From Sycon ciliatum (lineage: Eukaryota; Porifera; Calcarea; Leucosolenida; Sycettidae), in the NCBI RefSeq assembly GCF_964019385.1, contig NC_088651.1, forward strand, positions 4,452,576 through 4,516,575: a stretch of DNA of 64,000 nt, given 5' to 3'. The translations under genes were made by a program, and so were the position numbers. Below are positions 42,272-53,949 of the stretch, piece by piece. The notes beneath the pieces were generated by a model. It ran no database searches and had not been told where the DNA came from. It saw nothing but the letters and a program-made list of their open reading frames with translations. The stretch's first letter is position 1; each line of letters opens with the position of its first letter.

Positions 42272-45216
42272 TTGAACATTGAGCGAGTTTTTATGAAGGA
42301 TGAGATTGCCAGGTCCGGTGACATGGTGTGCAAGTCTCGTTCCCAGTTTAGGTCCTTGTATGATTGTGCACGTACATTTTTGTCATCTCATGACTTCCTT
42401 CGTTTCTCAGTGCTCCTTTCTGAGAACGACCAGAAACAACGAATCAAACTTATCACCAAACATGACAAGACATATAACTGGCTCCGAAGGAAACGTTACG
42501 GCCAAGTTAACATCGATCCTGAAACAACAATAATAAACTTTACACCATTGGAATTGACTACCGTGCAGAAGGAGCTCCTTTGCCGTGGCACTGATTTTGG
42601 CGTTCCCCCATCATCAAATAAAAAGGAAGTTATCATGACCGAGTTTGAATTGTTTTATCGATAGTTATTACGTTTTACACCGATATCAGAAGCCCAACAA
42701 TCAATATGCGCAGCAAAGATCAGAGCTGAGGCTGAGGAGCATGCGGACAAACTTCCAGATAAGCGATCATTTTCCTTAGGCCAGGAACACATGAAAGCCC
42801 TCCGTGACTTCCGCAAAAACACGGAAATCATCGTCACGCGCCCGGACAAAGAGCGGGCTACCGTTCTGCTGCTCAGAACCAATTACATCGACAAGATGGC
42901 TGTCATCTTAAATGACACATCAAAGTTCCAGACCCTCGGCCCAGTTGAAAGTTTTGATCGAACAGAGAAAGTAGAAAAAGAACTAATAGCTTACCTAAAG
43001 AAACTGAAAGACGACGGTGAAATATCCTCAAATGATTTCGATCGCATTAAACCGACAGGCACCCTCCGGCCTAGGCTATATGGCTTACCAAAATACACAA
43101 GCCCACATGTCCAGTACGTCCCATCGTTTCCATGACGGCTTCACCCCAATATTCTATTTCCAAGTTGCTGTGTATTTACTTACAACCAGTGCAGGACTAC
43201 TACTGCAAGCGCACTGTAAAAGACAGTTTTGATTTCGTTGAGAAGCTCCGCAACAAGCCTGTACCATCCAACGCACACATGTGTTCGTTTGACGTCGTCA
43301 GTTTATTTACTAATGTGCCGATTGAAGAAACTGTCGACATCTGCATGGATGTTTTGTACCGTAATGATGACGTTGACACTCCTTGGATATCTGAAAGTGC
43401 GTTTAGACGGTTGTTGTTGCTGGTCACAACTGGTGTTGAGTTTTCGTTTGACAATGTCATGTACAAACAAGTCGATGGTGTTGCGATGGGTTCGCCCCTT
43501 GGTCCGGTATTGGCAAACGTGTTTGTCCGTTACTGTGAGTCGAAAGTTGATGATTCATTGTGGCCTGACCTTTATGTACGTTTCGTGGACGACTCATTCA
43601 CATATTTTGATAATGAGGAGCGTAGTAACGAGTTTCTTGACGTGTTGAATAGTATTCACCCTGCCCTTCGTTTTACATGTGAGCATGAACAGTCCAACGA
43701 ATTGTCATTTCTAGATGTGCTTGTGGAAAAAACGAGTAGTGACGTGCTGACCACCGTTTATCGAAAGCCGACGTTTACTGGTCAGTACATTGTATATGAC
43801 TCTTATTGTTCGTCTCAATATAAAGTAAACTTAGTGCGTAACCTTGTAGATCGTGCGAAGCGTATTTGTTCGTCCTGCAAGCTGCAGGAGGAGCTTGATT
43901 TTCTCCGGTCAGTTTTTGTCAAGAACGGGTACCCTGAGTTTTTGTTGCAGAAGTTGTTGAAAGTCGAACATACTACGAAGGCTCCTATGATTGGTCCGGC
44001 TCGTTGTCCAGTTTATTTATGTTTGCCGTGGAAAGGGCAAGAGTCGACTAAAGTTTGTAGTGCAGTCAAGTCTGTTGTTCGTCGAACATACTACGCAGTA
44101 CACTTTGTGCCAGTCTTTACGACGATGCGTGCGTTTACGGTGCGGAAGGATGTCCTACCAGCCCATCACCTAAGTCATCTTATTTACAATTTTGAAGGCC
44201 GACAATGCGCTAGTCGGTATGTTGGTAGGACTGTTCAGCACCTGAACGCACGCATCAAACAACACACACCACGTCACATACTTCCACCTTGCGCACAACA
44301 ACAAAGACCGAAGCGAGGGCGACCTAGAAAACAACCATTAACCACACAGCCGTTGTCTACACAACCCGCGGATCCTGGCTCACAGACTGTGCTTCCTCCG
44401 CCGTCGTTGGTGGCGGTGGTGGAGGAGAATGGGCGTGGTGGCTCATCGGGTCGGCTTGTGTCGCCGCCTTTGCTCCGTCCGTCGGTGGTTCCCTCGTCCG
44501 TGCCCCCGGCGGCTTTGGCTGAGGTGGTGCCGCTTGCGGTCCCGGTCCCACTGCCTCCTCCTGATCCTCCGCCATCGGTTCTTGCGGCGGTGGAGCTTGC
44601 CAGTGGCAAACCGCGAGCAACACTGACAGCTGCGTTAACACTACAAATGCCGACTCAAAAAGACCCACCTTGCATATCAGTAACTCCCACACCAACACCA
44701 ACAACGCAATCTACAGCAACCACAACTAATCCACCATCCAAGCCCATAATTGAAAGACCAAGACGATCAACAGCCAACTACAACAGAAGCTACGCACTCA
44801 GCGGAGGAGGGTGAAAGGAGGGACGTGATAGCAGGGTGACGGCCGAGTTGAGTTCAATGGACCCGGTCAGACGGGATGGACGAGACAGAGAGAGTACAGA
44901 GGAAGCGGAGGATGGAACGGACGGCGGAGGGAGCAGTGAGTCGGAGAGCAGTGATGGGAGTGATGGTGAGAGTGCCGGTGAGAGTGTTAGTGTTGTGCGT
45001 AGGTTTCGTGGTAGCAAGTCTTCAGTGTACAATCATCTGCTGGCTAGTCCTGATTGTTGCGGTGCGTATTCCGACTCTTCGTTCACTGTATTGTGCCGTG
45101 GTCGTCATGGTTATGGACTACAGTTAAAAGTGTTGGAAGCTATCTATCAGCATTTGTACAAGCCTAATTTGTGTGTACAGAAAGATAGTATAATTGGGTT
45201 GAAATTGTTCAAGTAA
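42272..45216 (+). pseudogene. PLE2 RT / GIY-YIG protein, broken
   Basis: Same architecture as PLE1: N-terminal segment ending at the shared in-frame TAG (42,662-42,664), RPDKERA and LYGLPK segment, shared frameshift in the A run, then the RT from 43,132 with SFDVVSLFTNVP, GSPLGPVLANVF and FVDD, the GIY-YIG N-half, AT-hook-like insert and C-half. One private lesion: CGA to TGA at 44,812-44,814 cuts off the C-half, which stays readable to 45,216. At the frameshift PLE2 has TACACAAG where PLE1 has TAAACAAG. Confidence 0.88.
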
Positions 45217-45446
45217 CGTGTCGTGTTTAGTGCGGCCAAGCTTGGCCGTTAATGTTCTAGGTGTAATGTACTGCTGTTATGTGTTATCACGTTGTCTTTC
45301 CTTCCTTTCTCCTTTGTTCACTTCTCGCTTTGATTGTTAAAATTCACACTTGTAAATTTCACTGTTGTTGCTCTTAGTGTTATTTCTCTAACTTAGATTT
45401 TCTATAATAGTTCAATTTTTGTTTCAGTGTCCTTTAGTACAACGAC

Positions 45447-45484
45447 GATTCCTGATGAGTGTTGTACGAAAACTTGTTTGAATC
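45447..45484 (+). ncRNA. Hammerhead ribozyme, PLE2 3' terminus
   Basis: Identical to 16,263-16,300: GATTC/GAATC stem I, CTGATGA, GTG/TAC stem II, GAAA, AAC/GTT stem III. Confidence 0.85.
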
Positions 45485-46149
45485 CATATTTTTTCCATAC
45501 ACCATTTCTTCATACGAACTATTTTCACAGCACTTCACACTGCATATTCTGTGCAGACAGGGTTGAGGTCCTAATTATCAGTGGCTGGGTGAAACTTTGG
45601 AGTTCAGTTGCCCTTGGTAAGCTCGAAACCCACTTGAAGTTTAAATAGAGATTTTCTTCTTGTTTCGTCTTTTTCGTGCCTTTCTCTCTCCCATTTTGTT
45701 TTGGAGGAGATTGGTAGCATGCAGTGCTGGAATATGCCATTCGCAAATTCGCACAACTAAATTCGGTTATTACTTTGGTGTCTGTGATTTTTCACACAAT
45801 TTTGAGCGCATATTCATGATTCATGCTCGCACCTATTAAAAGTGCTCCCTTGAACAGTGAGTTGAGGTTGAGTAGGCTCAAGAAGATTGTGCGTGAAGAG
45901 CACCACTTATATAGTGCTCTCCAGGCACAAACGTCACCAGGGATACAAACTGACAGAAACGCTCCATTTCCAGTGCGACAAACACAAACGCCATTCCTAA
46001 AAAATCATCGCTGAAGTCGCAACCACTATTTCTTTCGTTAAGCCAAAGAATAGTCGGATATGGCAATAAGTAGGGCGAGCTGCAGTGACATTTGGATTGC
46101 TTTATTAAACAATTTAAAGGGTAAGGAAAATTACATGCATGGACTTAGA

Positions 46150-46455
46150 TGAAGAGCCAGGGTTATTTTATACAAAAGAGAAAGACCAAGGTACTAGAAG
46201 TTACGCTATACTGTCCACTAACACCACCAGTTACTAAACAATCAGCTCATGCTATAATATTGCAGTATCGTGCAATGTTATCGCATGAGCTGATTGTTTA
46301 GTAACTGGTGGTGTTAGTGGACAGTATCGTAACTTGTAGTTCCTTGGTCTTTATCTTTTGTATAAAATTACATGGAAAAAGAAAAAAACGCGATGGAAAA
46401 AAAGATGATTCGAAAAGTTTTCGCACTTCAGGAATCACCGTTGTACTAAAGAACA
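46150..46455. repeat. Palindromic family B repeat and decayed PLE end
   Basis: Family B sequence (minus, then plus) meets head to head near 46,266. From 46,400 a relic of the PLE terminus follows, with GATTC, CTGAAGT and GAAAAC on the minus strand (46,411-46,440); its core is mutated, so no active ribozyme is called. Confidence 0.6.
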
Positions 46456-46499
46456 AAATGAGAAGAAAGGAAATAAGTATAGCAATCAAGGTCGGGTAG

Positions 46500-48140
46500 C
46501 TGTTTTCTTCCTACATGTAAATTTACTTACCCTTTAGATTGTTTTTGCATCGTCTCCATCGCTTACATTGTTTAATAAAGTAATCCAAATGTCACTTCAG
46601 CTCGTCCTACTTATTCCCATATTAAAATTGTCGTCTCCACGTTGGATATTTGAATATTCAGGTACTGTTTTTTTCATATTCGTTTCAAGAATCTGCCTAG
46701 TTGGCATATGCGGATAATGCTGGCAGAAAAATTGGCAGAATTCGGTACTTTTTCTGGTAAGTTTCATGTACGTTTGGTATGTGGATAAAGAAATGGAGCA
46801 GAATTCGAGGAATTGCCCGCCATAAGGTTTGTATGGTTCTGCCAATTGCTCTGCTTTTCGAGCAGAATGTGCCACCTTTTCGAGCATTATCCGCACACCC
46901 CTACTGCCTAGACCGCCTTGCTTGTGCATAAACTCTATATACATGTATTTGGTTTTACCTGAAAATGACCGCGTAGTTGGTGGCTCTTCCTAAGGTATAA
47001 TTATAGAATGAGTTCACATCGGCGGGGCGATCCGGTTCCAGTCGTCAGTGTGGGAGCTTATTTGCTTACGGCCAGTGTAAACATCATGAATGATATTCCT
47101 GGTTCGTCGAGTTTTCCGCATCCATAGGGAACGCCACCACCCTTTAGGATCAAGGCGCAGATTCTGCTCCTACGCGGAGGGAGGTGAGTAGATCAGACCA
47201 ACCACAAAGTAGACAAAGTATTATTTTTCATTGTATCCAGAGTAGATAAACTACTATAGATAAACTACTCTTGATTGTATCCATGTTTCCCTCGTTCCCG
47301 GTCAGCCATGAGGAAAGCTTCAGAGCAACTTCGTCATTCAGCCTTTGTTATCTGAGCGCTGGCGAAGTGCCGCATTGTAACACGGAGCTACCCTAATCGA
47401 TTTCACTATTATTATACCCTTCGTGTTTTGCCTTGTTTTTTTATTTCATTTTTTGTCTTTAGTCACTTTCTTATGTCGGCTCATTATAAACTAATGATCA
47501 ATTTTGATGCATACATGGCACTGTGACGCCGAGACCCATGGTCGGCAGAGTCCATGTATTTCATCAGCACAGCCATTAACTGGCATTGGGGATAGCGCAT
47601 ACCCAGTCCAATGTACTTTTTGTCTTTCAACATGATTTGTAGGTTTGTGTTCTCTTAAATTAAAAAAAAATAGAACGGGTCAACACTTGCGCCTGAAACT
47701 CGTGTGGGACTGACTGTAGTGTTCACAGCAGGTGCTGGTGGGAGTACATAATATGCTGTGATGGGAAGTTCGCTTTCGGGTGCGCTGAGATGAATGTTAA
47801 TATCAGACTTGCCAATCATACCGGTTTTCCCGGTATACTACCGGACAACTAGGGTAACTACGGGCATACCGGAGATTTTGACTTTGATCGAAAAACTACC
47901 GGTATTGGCACTGAACCATGAGTGAAAAGGTCGTTTTGTGGTGTGACAAGGGCACATGCGGCCCTGCATTTCACAGAATCACACATGTAGGAGCGATCTC
48001 ACAATGAAGAAACTTAGGTTTTGGTCCCGAATGAGCAACGGGTTAGAAAAGAATGAAAAGGAAGAAAACACTTGGAAAAATTGCGGAAAATACGTGAAAA
48101 TACTAAAAAATTTGAAGAAGGGCTGAGGCTTCCTGCAGCT
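46500..48140. other. No gene seen
   Basis: Short shadow ORFs only. 47,108-47,180 matches 58,441-58,515 (GTTTTCCGCATCCATA and GATCAAGGCGCAGAT), a small insertion described at 58,391. A short cluster of CCGGTA-type inverted motifs lies at 47,815-47,895. Confidence 0.5.
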
Positions 48141-48212
48141 TCATCTGTGAAAAGAATTCGGGTGGACACACCCATTCCCATAGCGCTGCATATCACATCC
48201 GAACCAGTTCCG

Positions 48213-48255
48213 TTATTTTACAACGTTTCGGCACTTGGCCATCATCAGGTAATAA
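48213..48255 (-). ncRNA. Hammerhead ribozyme D, left arm
   Basis: Mirror of 49,632-49,674, same core on the minus strand. Confidence 0.7.
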
Positions 48256-48787
48256 CAATGAATACCGTGGAAGCCACACAAGAGCAGTATATACGCAGAG
48301 TGTAGCGCCAAAAAAGATGCGAATTATGTCACCTAGTATGACAGAGAGAGAGAAAAAGGCGCAACTAGCACATCACGGAGGAGAAGCAGCAAAAGGTAGC
48401 GCGCATTGTGCTCTGTGAATGGCGTTGCACAGAGTGTAGCGCCAAAAAATAAAATGATGCGAGTTATGTCACCTCTATACAGAGGGGGGGGGGGGAGAGA
48501 GAGAAGGTGCAACTGTGCACATCACGGAGAAGAAGAGCGCGCCGTTGTGCTCTACGAAGTGAGGGTACATGCCAAATAATTATGGTGTTAATTCTAGCAC
48601 AGGATCTAGGAGGGGAGCACGGAGCCCCATGAGTCAATGCACTATGAGGTTAAAACTTCCATGCCAAACTGTTACCACCAGGGACGCGACGAGGCATCAG
48701 GAATAGAATGGTTTTGAGTGACCGAAAAAGAGAGGTCGCCCAAAGGGGCCATGTATCTCGTGTATATCCGGGGGACAGGATGTATGT

Positions 48788-49105
48788 ATGCAGAAGAATG
48801 TTGTATATCAGCTGAAGTGCAAAGAATGTCCGGAACAATATGTTGGTGAGACTGGCCGCTTTCTGGAAACTCGCCTGGAAGAACATAATGGTGAGGCAAG
48901 ACGCCAGGAACTCGACAAGCCATGGGGCCAACATTTTCGCACCACTCACCCTGGATGTAAGCTTAACTATGGGCAAAGTGCATTCTCTGAAGTTGAAGTA
49001 ATAGGAAGAGAGCCTGATCGAGCCCGTCGAAAACTGCGCGAGGCGATTGAGATTCGTGATGCCAAGCCCCATGTGAACACAAGCACCGGATGGGATTTGT
49101 TGTGA
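48788..49105 (+). pseudogene. PLE GIY-YIG endonuclease fragment
   Basis: About 105 aa in the usual PLE C-terminal layout: VVYQLKC (GIY-like strand), CPEQYVGETGR (YIG), LETRLEEH, a helix with WGQHFRTTHP, and EAIEIRDAKP near the end. Unlike PLE1/2 there is no insert in the domain, so it belongs to another PLE lineage. The first codon is not ATG (CTG-like context upstream), and 5' coding sequence is missing, so I treat it as a truncated gene. Confidence 0.8.
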
Positions 49106-49631
49106 ATTTTCTCAGCTTCCCCTGCTGCTACTTCAATATCACTGAATAATTATAATATGAGGCGGGTCACTCAAAACCATTCTATTCCTGATGCCTCGTC
49201 GCGTCCCTGGTGGTAACAGTTTGGCATGGAAGTTTTAACCTCATAGTGCATTGACTCATGGGGCTCCGTGCTCCCCTCCTAGATCCTGTGCTAGAATTAA
49301 CACCATAATTATTTGGCATGTACCCTCACTTCGTAGAGCACAACGGCGCGCTCTTCTTCTCCGTGATGTGCACAGTTGCACCTTCTCTCTCTCCCCCCCC
49401 CCCTCTGTATAGAGGTGACATAACTCGCATCATTTTATTTTTTGGCGCTACACTCTGTGCAACGCCATTCACAGAGCACAATGCGCGCTACCTTTTGCTG
49501 CTTCTCCTCCGTGATGTGCTAGTTGCGCCTTTTTCTCTCTCTCTGTCATACTAGGTGACATAATTCGCATCTTTTTTGGCGCTACACTCTGCGTATATAC
49601 TGCTCTTGTGTGGCTTCCACGGTATTCATTG

Positions 49632-49674
49632 TTATTACCTGATGATGGCCAAGTGCCGAAACGTTGTAAAATAA
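49632..49674 (+). ncRNA. Hammerhead ribozyme D, right arm
   Basis: CTGATGA (49,639-49,645), stem II GGC/GCC with loop CAAGT and an unpaired T on the 5' side, GAAA (49,658-49,661), stem III palindrome ACGT, H17 = T, stem I TTAC/GTAA extended by TTA/TAA across a small bulge. The form is like known PLE hammerheads, but the extra T next to the core weakens stem II. Confidence 0.7.
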
Positions 49675-50109
49675 CGGAACTGGTTCGGATGTGATATGCA
49701 GCGCTATGGGAATGGGTGTGTCCACCCGAATTCTTTTCACAATACTAAAAAACTGACCAAAAAAGAGAAAATGGCCTAAACTGGCGAAAACGAGCAAGAT
49801 AAGGGAAGTGGGAGAAAATGAAGGGAAACTGGGTGTGTGACTAAGGGATTTGCTTTGGTTGGGTTGGCAGGTATGTAACATGCGGAATGAAATGGATAAT
49901 GTAATGCGTACTAATGACACCTACCGAATCGCATACCGTATCTACAGGTCTATCCATGATCCATCCCGCTCCATACCGTGCTGCGTACAAATCAAGCGCA
50001 TAGTATGATATACGTTAACATTCGGTAAGGACAATCTCAAGTCTCGCATCGACCTTTTTATTGAATTGTTCCTTCTTGTAACTCTTTGCTCGATTTTTCA
50101 ACAATAATT

Positions 50110-51111
50110 ATGGCGGAACCCAAATTATACCGGAGTTTCGATGGTTCACGAGAGTACAGGGAGATTCCTAATGTCGAGCTGGGTGCTGGATATTACGGAA
50201 CTGTCACGAGTGCTCTAAACACGAACACTGGTCTTCCAGTCGCGATCAAGAAACATGAAGTGCTGAAAGAGTTCGAGCACGAACATGTGATGATGTCGTC
50301 GATTCGTTCTGCTGGCGGCCACGACAATGTGGTCCAGTTGCTCGATTCGGCCTACGCTGTCACCAATTCGCCGACGCGATGGCCCGTTCTTGTGCTTACC
50401 AAATGCGATAAAACTATCATTCTATGGATGGGACAAGGTCACCAGGCCGCTACTGCCCTGGTCAGAAGCGAGATGACCCGTCAGATGTATGCCGGCCTGG
50501 CATTTCTGCACCGTTCTGGTATCACGCACGGTGATCTGCACACTGGTAATGTTCTTGTACATGGCAACTCCGGACAAGTCAAGATCGTCGATTTCGGAGG
50601 CGCTGCAGCTTTAACCAATGATTACCTCGATCGACTGAAAGATTTAAGGTACATGACGAAAGATCTGACCCTTGGAATCTGGAATGGTTTCGTCAACTTG
50701 GACAACATCGAAATTCATAGATCGCGTACACACTGCTTGGTCCTCGGCATATCGCCAGACATCGTCGCGCAAGCAGAGGTTATCATCAGGAACCGACCTT
50801 GGTATCTGTGCCATGAGTGTGCACGTGACCCCTTGGTTCCGTGGTGCGGATTGGAGGACACGTTCCGTGGCATTCATGAGGCCATCCGGGAAATAATGTC
50901 TTGGAAACTGTCGCATACCATCACTGGGGTCCATGTACCGGAGAACCTTCATGAGGCTTTTCGTTATGGCTGTCTCCTTGGACCAAGCGAAATGATCTCA
51001 GCTCCTGTGGTGTCGCATTTGGTCGACGGGGAGATCGGCGCATCTGATCGAGAACTTGCACAGACTAAAATTCGTCAGATTACTAACCAAATGAATGCGA
51101 CAGTTCCCTAA
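50110..51111 (+). CDS. Divergent protein kinase-like protein, intronless
   Basis: 333 aa from the ATG at 50,110 (A at -3, G at +4); the longer frame starts with TTG and is not preferred. Kinase-fold motifs: GAGYYGTV glycine loop (25-32), VAIKK with the likely ATP-contacting Lys (44-48), HGDLHTGN catalytic loop (140-147, HGD instead of HRD) and DFGG (161-164). The C-lobe is short, and I see no APE motif after DFG. It therefore resembles small atypical kinases; substrate unknown. AATAAA occurs at 51,113-51,118 and 51,221-51,226. No introns, no obvious element around it. It may be a host gene, a retrocopy or a captured gene. Confidence 0.85.
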   Translation: MAEPKLYRSFDGSREYREIPNVELGAGYYGTVTSALNTNTGLPVAIKKHEVLKEFEHEHVMMSSIRSAGGHDNVVQLLDSAYAVTNSPTRWPVLVLTKCDKTIILWMGQGHQAATALVRSEMTRQMYAGLAFLHRSGITHGDLHTGNVLVHGNSGQVKIVDFGGAAALTNDYLDRLKDLRYMTKDLTLGIWNGFVNLDNIEIHRSRTHCLVLGISPDIVAQAEVIIRNRPWYLCHECARDPLVPWCGLEDTFRGIHEAIREIMSWKLSHTITGVHVPENLHEAFRYGCLLGPSEMISAPVVSHLVDGEIGASDRELAQTKIRQITNQMNATVP

Positions 51112-51226
51112 AAATAAATTTCTTTTCATTTTACTGTGTGTGATTTCGATCCTAAACCGTCGTACACGTTTTGTGTAATGAGATAAATGACTTGTAGTGC
51201 TGGTAGACCAATTCTTGATGAATAAA

Positions 51227-51950
51227 GACATAGTTGTGTACATGCTGCGGACGTGTGAACACGGCAATGAGCTGAATGAACATGTCACAAAGGCTTCATT
51301 GAGTTGGAAACGAAGGGGCTGACGGACGAACAAAAGATAAAGCCGATGTGATATTTCAGAAATGACCGGCCCTCGCTAGGCGTTTGTCAACCTGTATCTA
51401 GTTCATGATTCGTATTGTTGGTTGTTATGATTAATATTATGATTATTTTTCTTCCTGACCCAACTGATTATAGCACCCTTACAGTGTGTGCCAAGACATC
51501 AGTGCATCTGGTGATAAATTCATGCACGCACACAAGCGAGCAAAGGATGACAACATGTTCTATGGATCTGCAAATGAAAATAATAGACGCTTCAAACGAA
51601 TAGTGGGAGTGGCAGGAGGAAGTACAGAGCTGCGTCTGTCCGACTCCACATGTTCGTCGACCGTGGTTACAATTGAAACAAGGAGGACTAGCTGAAATTA
51701 CATTGAGTTACAGTATCAAGCGATGGAGAAATGCATGCAGGAAGAAAGAACGATTGAAAAACGATTCGAACAGGTTTTTATACAGTACCCTTCACGAATC
51801 ACCGTTGTATTGAACAATTATCAGGACAAAAGAAATAATAGAGTAAGCAATGTGGGGTGAAGAGGACACAATGACAGCACTAATACATGCAGGTGTGATT
51901 TCTCACGAAAGTGTGCACAAAACAAGGGTACCAGAACTAAGCATTGACTT
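51227..51950. other. No gene seen
   Basis: AT-rich. The minus strand near 51,755-51,800 has a badly decayed PLE terminus (GATTC and GAATC present, ribozyme core lost). Confidence 0.5.
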
Positions 51951-51959
51951 TGTGTAGAA

Positions 51960-52205
51960 GCACCAACGGTGTGAGAATAACAAAAAAATGGACTCGGATG
52001 GAGAGCCAAGGATTAATTTATAGAAAAGAAAAGGACCAAGACACTACAAGTTACGCTATTATGCCCACTAACACCACCTGTTACTAAACAATCAGCTCCT
52101 GCGACAACATTGCACGACACTGACCAACGGTACTAACGTTCTACAACTAACTGGCTAACAGCTTTAGCACATCTTGGATGCGCGCTCGAACAGCCTTACA
52201 ACTAT
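51960..52205 (-). repeat. Family B hammerhead repeat without ribozyme
   Basis: Same body as 26,619-26,930, ending at GGAGAGCCAAGG. The ribozyme end is missing. Confidence 0.7.
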
Positions 52206-52274
52206 AAAATGAAGAAAAAGGGTGACAACCACACGGATTGACAGCAATGGCAACAACCTTGCTAACAATAACCA

Positions 52275-52612
52275 ATAACATTACTATTTGAAACTCGGGT
52301 ATTGAGCCAATTATAAAAGTAGAAAGGAAAAGGACATATGGAAACTTTGTTCCGTTGGGACTGTAGCTTGTGCTCGTTTTCGTTGCGCTTGCCTTCCCCT
52401 CTTTGGTCTTTCCATAACCTTGAACCTTCCAAGTTGGAAGGCTGTCGGTTAGCGCTACGGAGATGTGTTGAAGCTAGGTGTCAGGACGTCGAATGTCTCA
52501 GTACTCTGTCAGTTTTGTGCCTAGTTGTTGCACTTTCTGACTGTATATAGTATCTAGTTACAGTGGTGGAGAGTTACTCTTAACTCGTTTCCATATGTCC
52601 TTTTCCTAACAT
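52275..52612. repeat. Two family A pieces, head to head
   Basis: 52,275-52,345 minus and 52,345-52,612 plus. Both show the empty M4 site CATATG. Confidence 0.75.
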
Positions 52613-52634
52613 TACTATTGGAACTATTTTAGAG

Positions 52635-52646
52635 TACTTCGAAGTA
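52635..52646. other. TACTTCGAAGTA palindrome
   Basis: Second occurrence, directly beside an R3 end (ACGAGAGAGCTTGGAAGC). No unoccupied sibling is available here. Confidence 0.4.
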
Positions 52647-52739
52647 ACGAGAGAGCTTGGAAGCTCAGGGCCCTACGCTATGCTTTTTTGCCTTGATGAC
52701 CTAGACAAAAAAGCATACGGATGTTATAAATTCATGTAA

Positions 52740-52870
52740 ATATTTCCTTTTAGACATAACCTGGGATTCAAACCCGCACTATCGCCGTGCATGCATCCCC
52801 CGATACACTTCGCATACAAACTAATTCTTCCAAGTTGCTTCACGTTATGATCCTGCATTTGAAAGCCCTA
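52740..52870. repeat. Dispersed repeat with B-box-like motif (minus)
   Basis: ATAACCTGGGATTCAAACCC through GTTGCTTCACGTTATGATCC. Second copy at 54,270-54,420. On the minus strand GGGTTTGAATCCC resembles a B box, but no convincing A box at tRNA spacing. Confidence 0.5.
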
Positions 52871-53109
52871 TTTGAATATTTTACGTTTATAATACCAGAA
52901 AATAATAATATGTAGCGCAAAATAAATAGAAGGAAAATAATAACCGGTCAAGCGCTAAATACAAACAAAAGAAAAAGAAATCATAAGCCAATACGCGCTA
53001 AACTGCGCTTAAATTATAATGAAGGGAGAAAAACTGGAATCCGCGGAAATTATAACATACAAAATGATACAGAGAAAAGGGGGAAAACTGGGGGAAACAG
53101 ACAGGTTGT

Positions 53110-53826
53110 CTACAGATGACACTCGGAGACAGCAAGTGTGGCAGAATATGCATGAGGGTCATACCTGCTCGACTTGTGGCGATGCCCACGAAGGCATGCC
53201 ACGGCCGCCTTCACGAGAGCAAAGGACAGCTGGGCTCTGATCAAAGCCATTGCCACAGAGAAAGGCTCACCATTCTTCTCAGACTTGATGCCTGTAATGC
53301 GGCCAAAGAGAGTGGAGGCTGCCTTCCCTTGGCCACCAGTCGTACTGAACACCACGGGGATGAAGGAAGCGTGCTCAACGTTGAGAATGCGACTCTCATA
53401 ACTCCTCCGTTTCTCCTCTTCGTGCTTTCTGTAGCTGCCAGCGATCGTTGGTTTCCGATTTGAGGGGGCAAATGGGTTGAAAACCCGGACATCTAGAAGG
53501 GTCCTCTCAAACCTTCCACCGTGTAGACCGCTGACAACTACATCCAGCCGAGCTTGTTCTGCCGTGATGGTGGACCGCAGCGGAAAGCGCTCACCGGTCA
53601 CAGGCTGGAGGTGCGGCTCAACATGAACATCATGTGCGACGTCGCGTAGCAGTGCTGCTGTTAGGTCTCGGACCTCGTTGTGCCGTAACGAGGGATAACC
53701 ACCGATGGCACATGACATGGCATGGGTGGTCGAGAATGGCTTTCCACACGCGCATGTTGTAGGTAAGCGATCAGGATCCTGAGGCATATGTTTGAATATG
53801 CATTGTGGCCAGCCGTCTTCGATAGC
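53110..53826 (-). pseudogene. LINE-C ORF C-terminal part (zinc-motif plus PD-(D/E)XK-like)
   Basis: Open from 53,787 (225 aa), with recognisable coding to ~53,826. Motifs: CACGKPF...HAMSC (Cys/His cluster), GGYPSLRHNEVRDL, EPHLQP.TGE, ARLDVVV, LLDVRVFNPFAPSNR, EVEHASF-type block and GGQGK. The E/D-D-D-R pattern suggests a PD-(D/E)XK-like nuclease fold, an inference. I recall similar C-termini in many invertebrate predicted proteins. The truncated copy at 6,520 shows that this domain is mobilised with poly(A) and a target duplication. Confidence 0.65.
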
Positions 53827-53827
53827 A

Positions 53828-53890
53828 CGGTACGGTACGGGACAGGTACGGGACAGGTATGGGACAGGTACGGGACAGGTACGGTCGAGG
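53828..53890. repeat. 11-bp tandem repeat (GGGACAGGTAC)
   Basis: About five units. The same 11-mer family occurs in short runs at 5,305-5,340, 54,440-54,475 and 55,800-55,840. Confidence 0.85.
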
Positions 53891-53949
53891 GTAATACGAC
53901 ACCGGATGACCTAGGCAAAAAAAGCATAGATATGTTGTAATTTTTTCAA

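Larger units (their letters stand above)
40451..45513 (+). mobile_element. Penelope-like element, copy 2 (PLE2)
   Basis: Bounded by inverted ends (TATGAAGAAATGG at 40,451 and its complement near 45,513), each with a hammerhead. The inverted 5' arm (40,451-40,695 and 41,543-42,180) is the reverse complement of the 3' region and is split by a truncated LINE. Coding part about 42,272-45,216. More complete on the left than PLE1 and free of the 4.9-kb LINE. Confidence 0.88.
48147..49741. mobile_element. Small PLE derivative: GIY-YIG ORF between ~578-bp inverted repeats
   Basis: Arms 48,147-48,723 and 49,164-49,741 are near-perfect reverse complements, including the G/C homopolymer runs near 48,485 and 49,395. 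Each outer region carries a hammerhead. Only the nuclease part of a PLE protein remains in the middle; there is no reverse transcriptase. It could be a deletion derivative moved by an intact PLE. Confidence 0.8.

Noticed and set aside
50086..50109. Upstream start for the kinase
   Set aside because: It begins with TTG; the ATG at 50,110 has a good Kozak context.
52740..52870. tRNA-derived SINE
   Set aside because: B-box-like motif present, but no A box at a plausible distance; left as an unclassified repeat.
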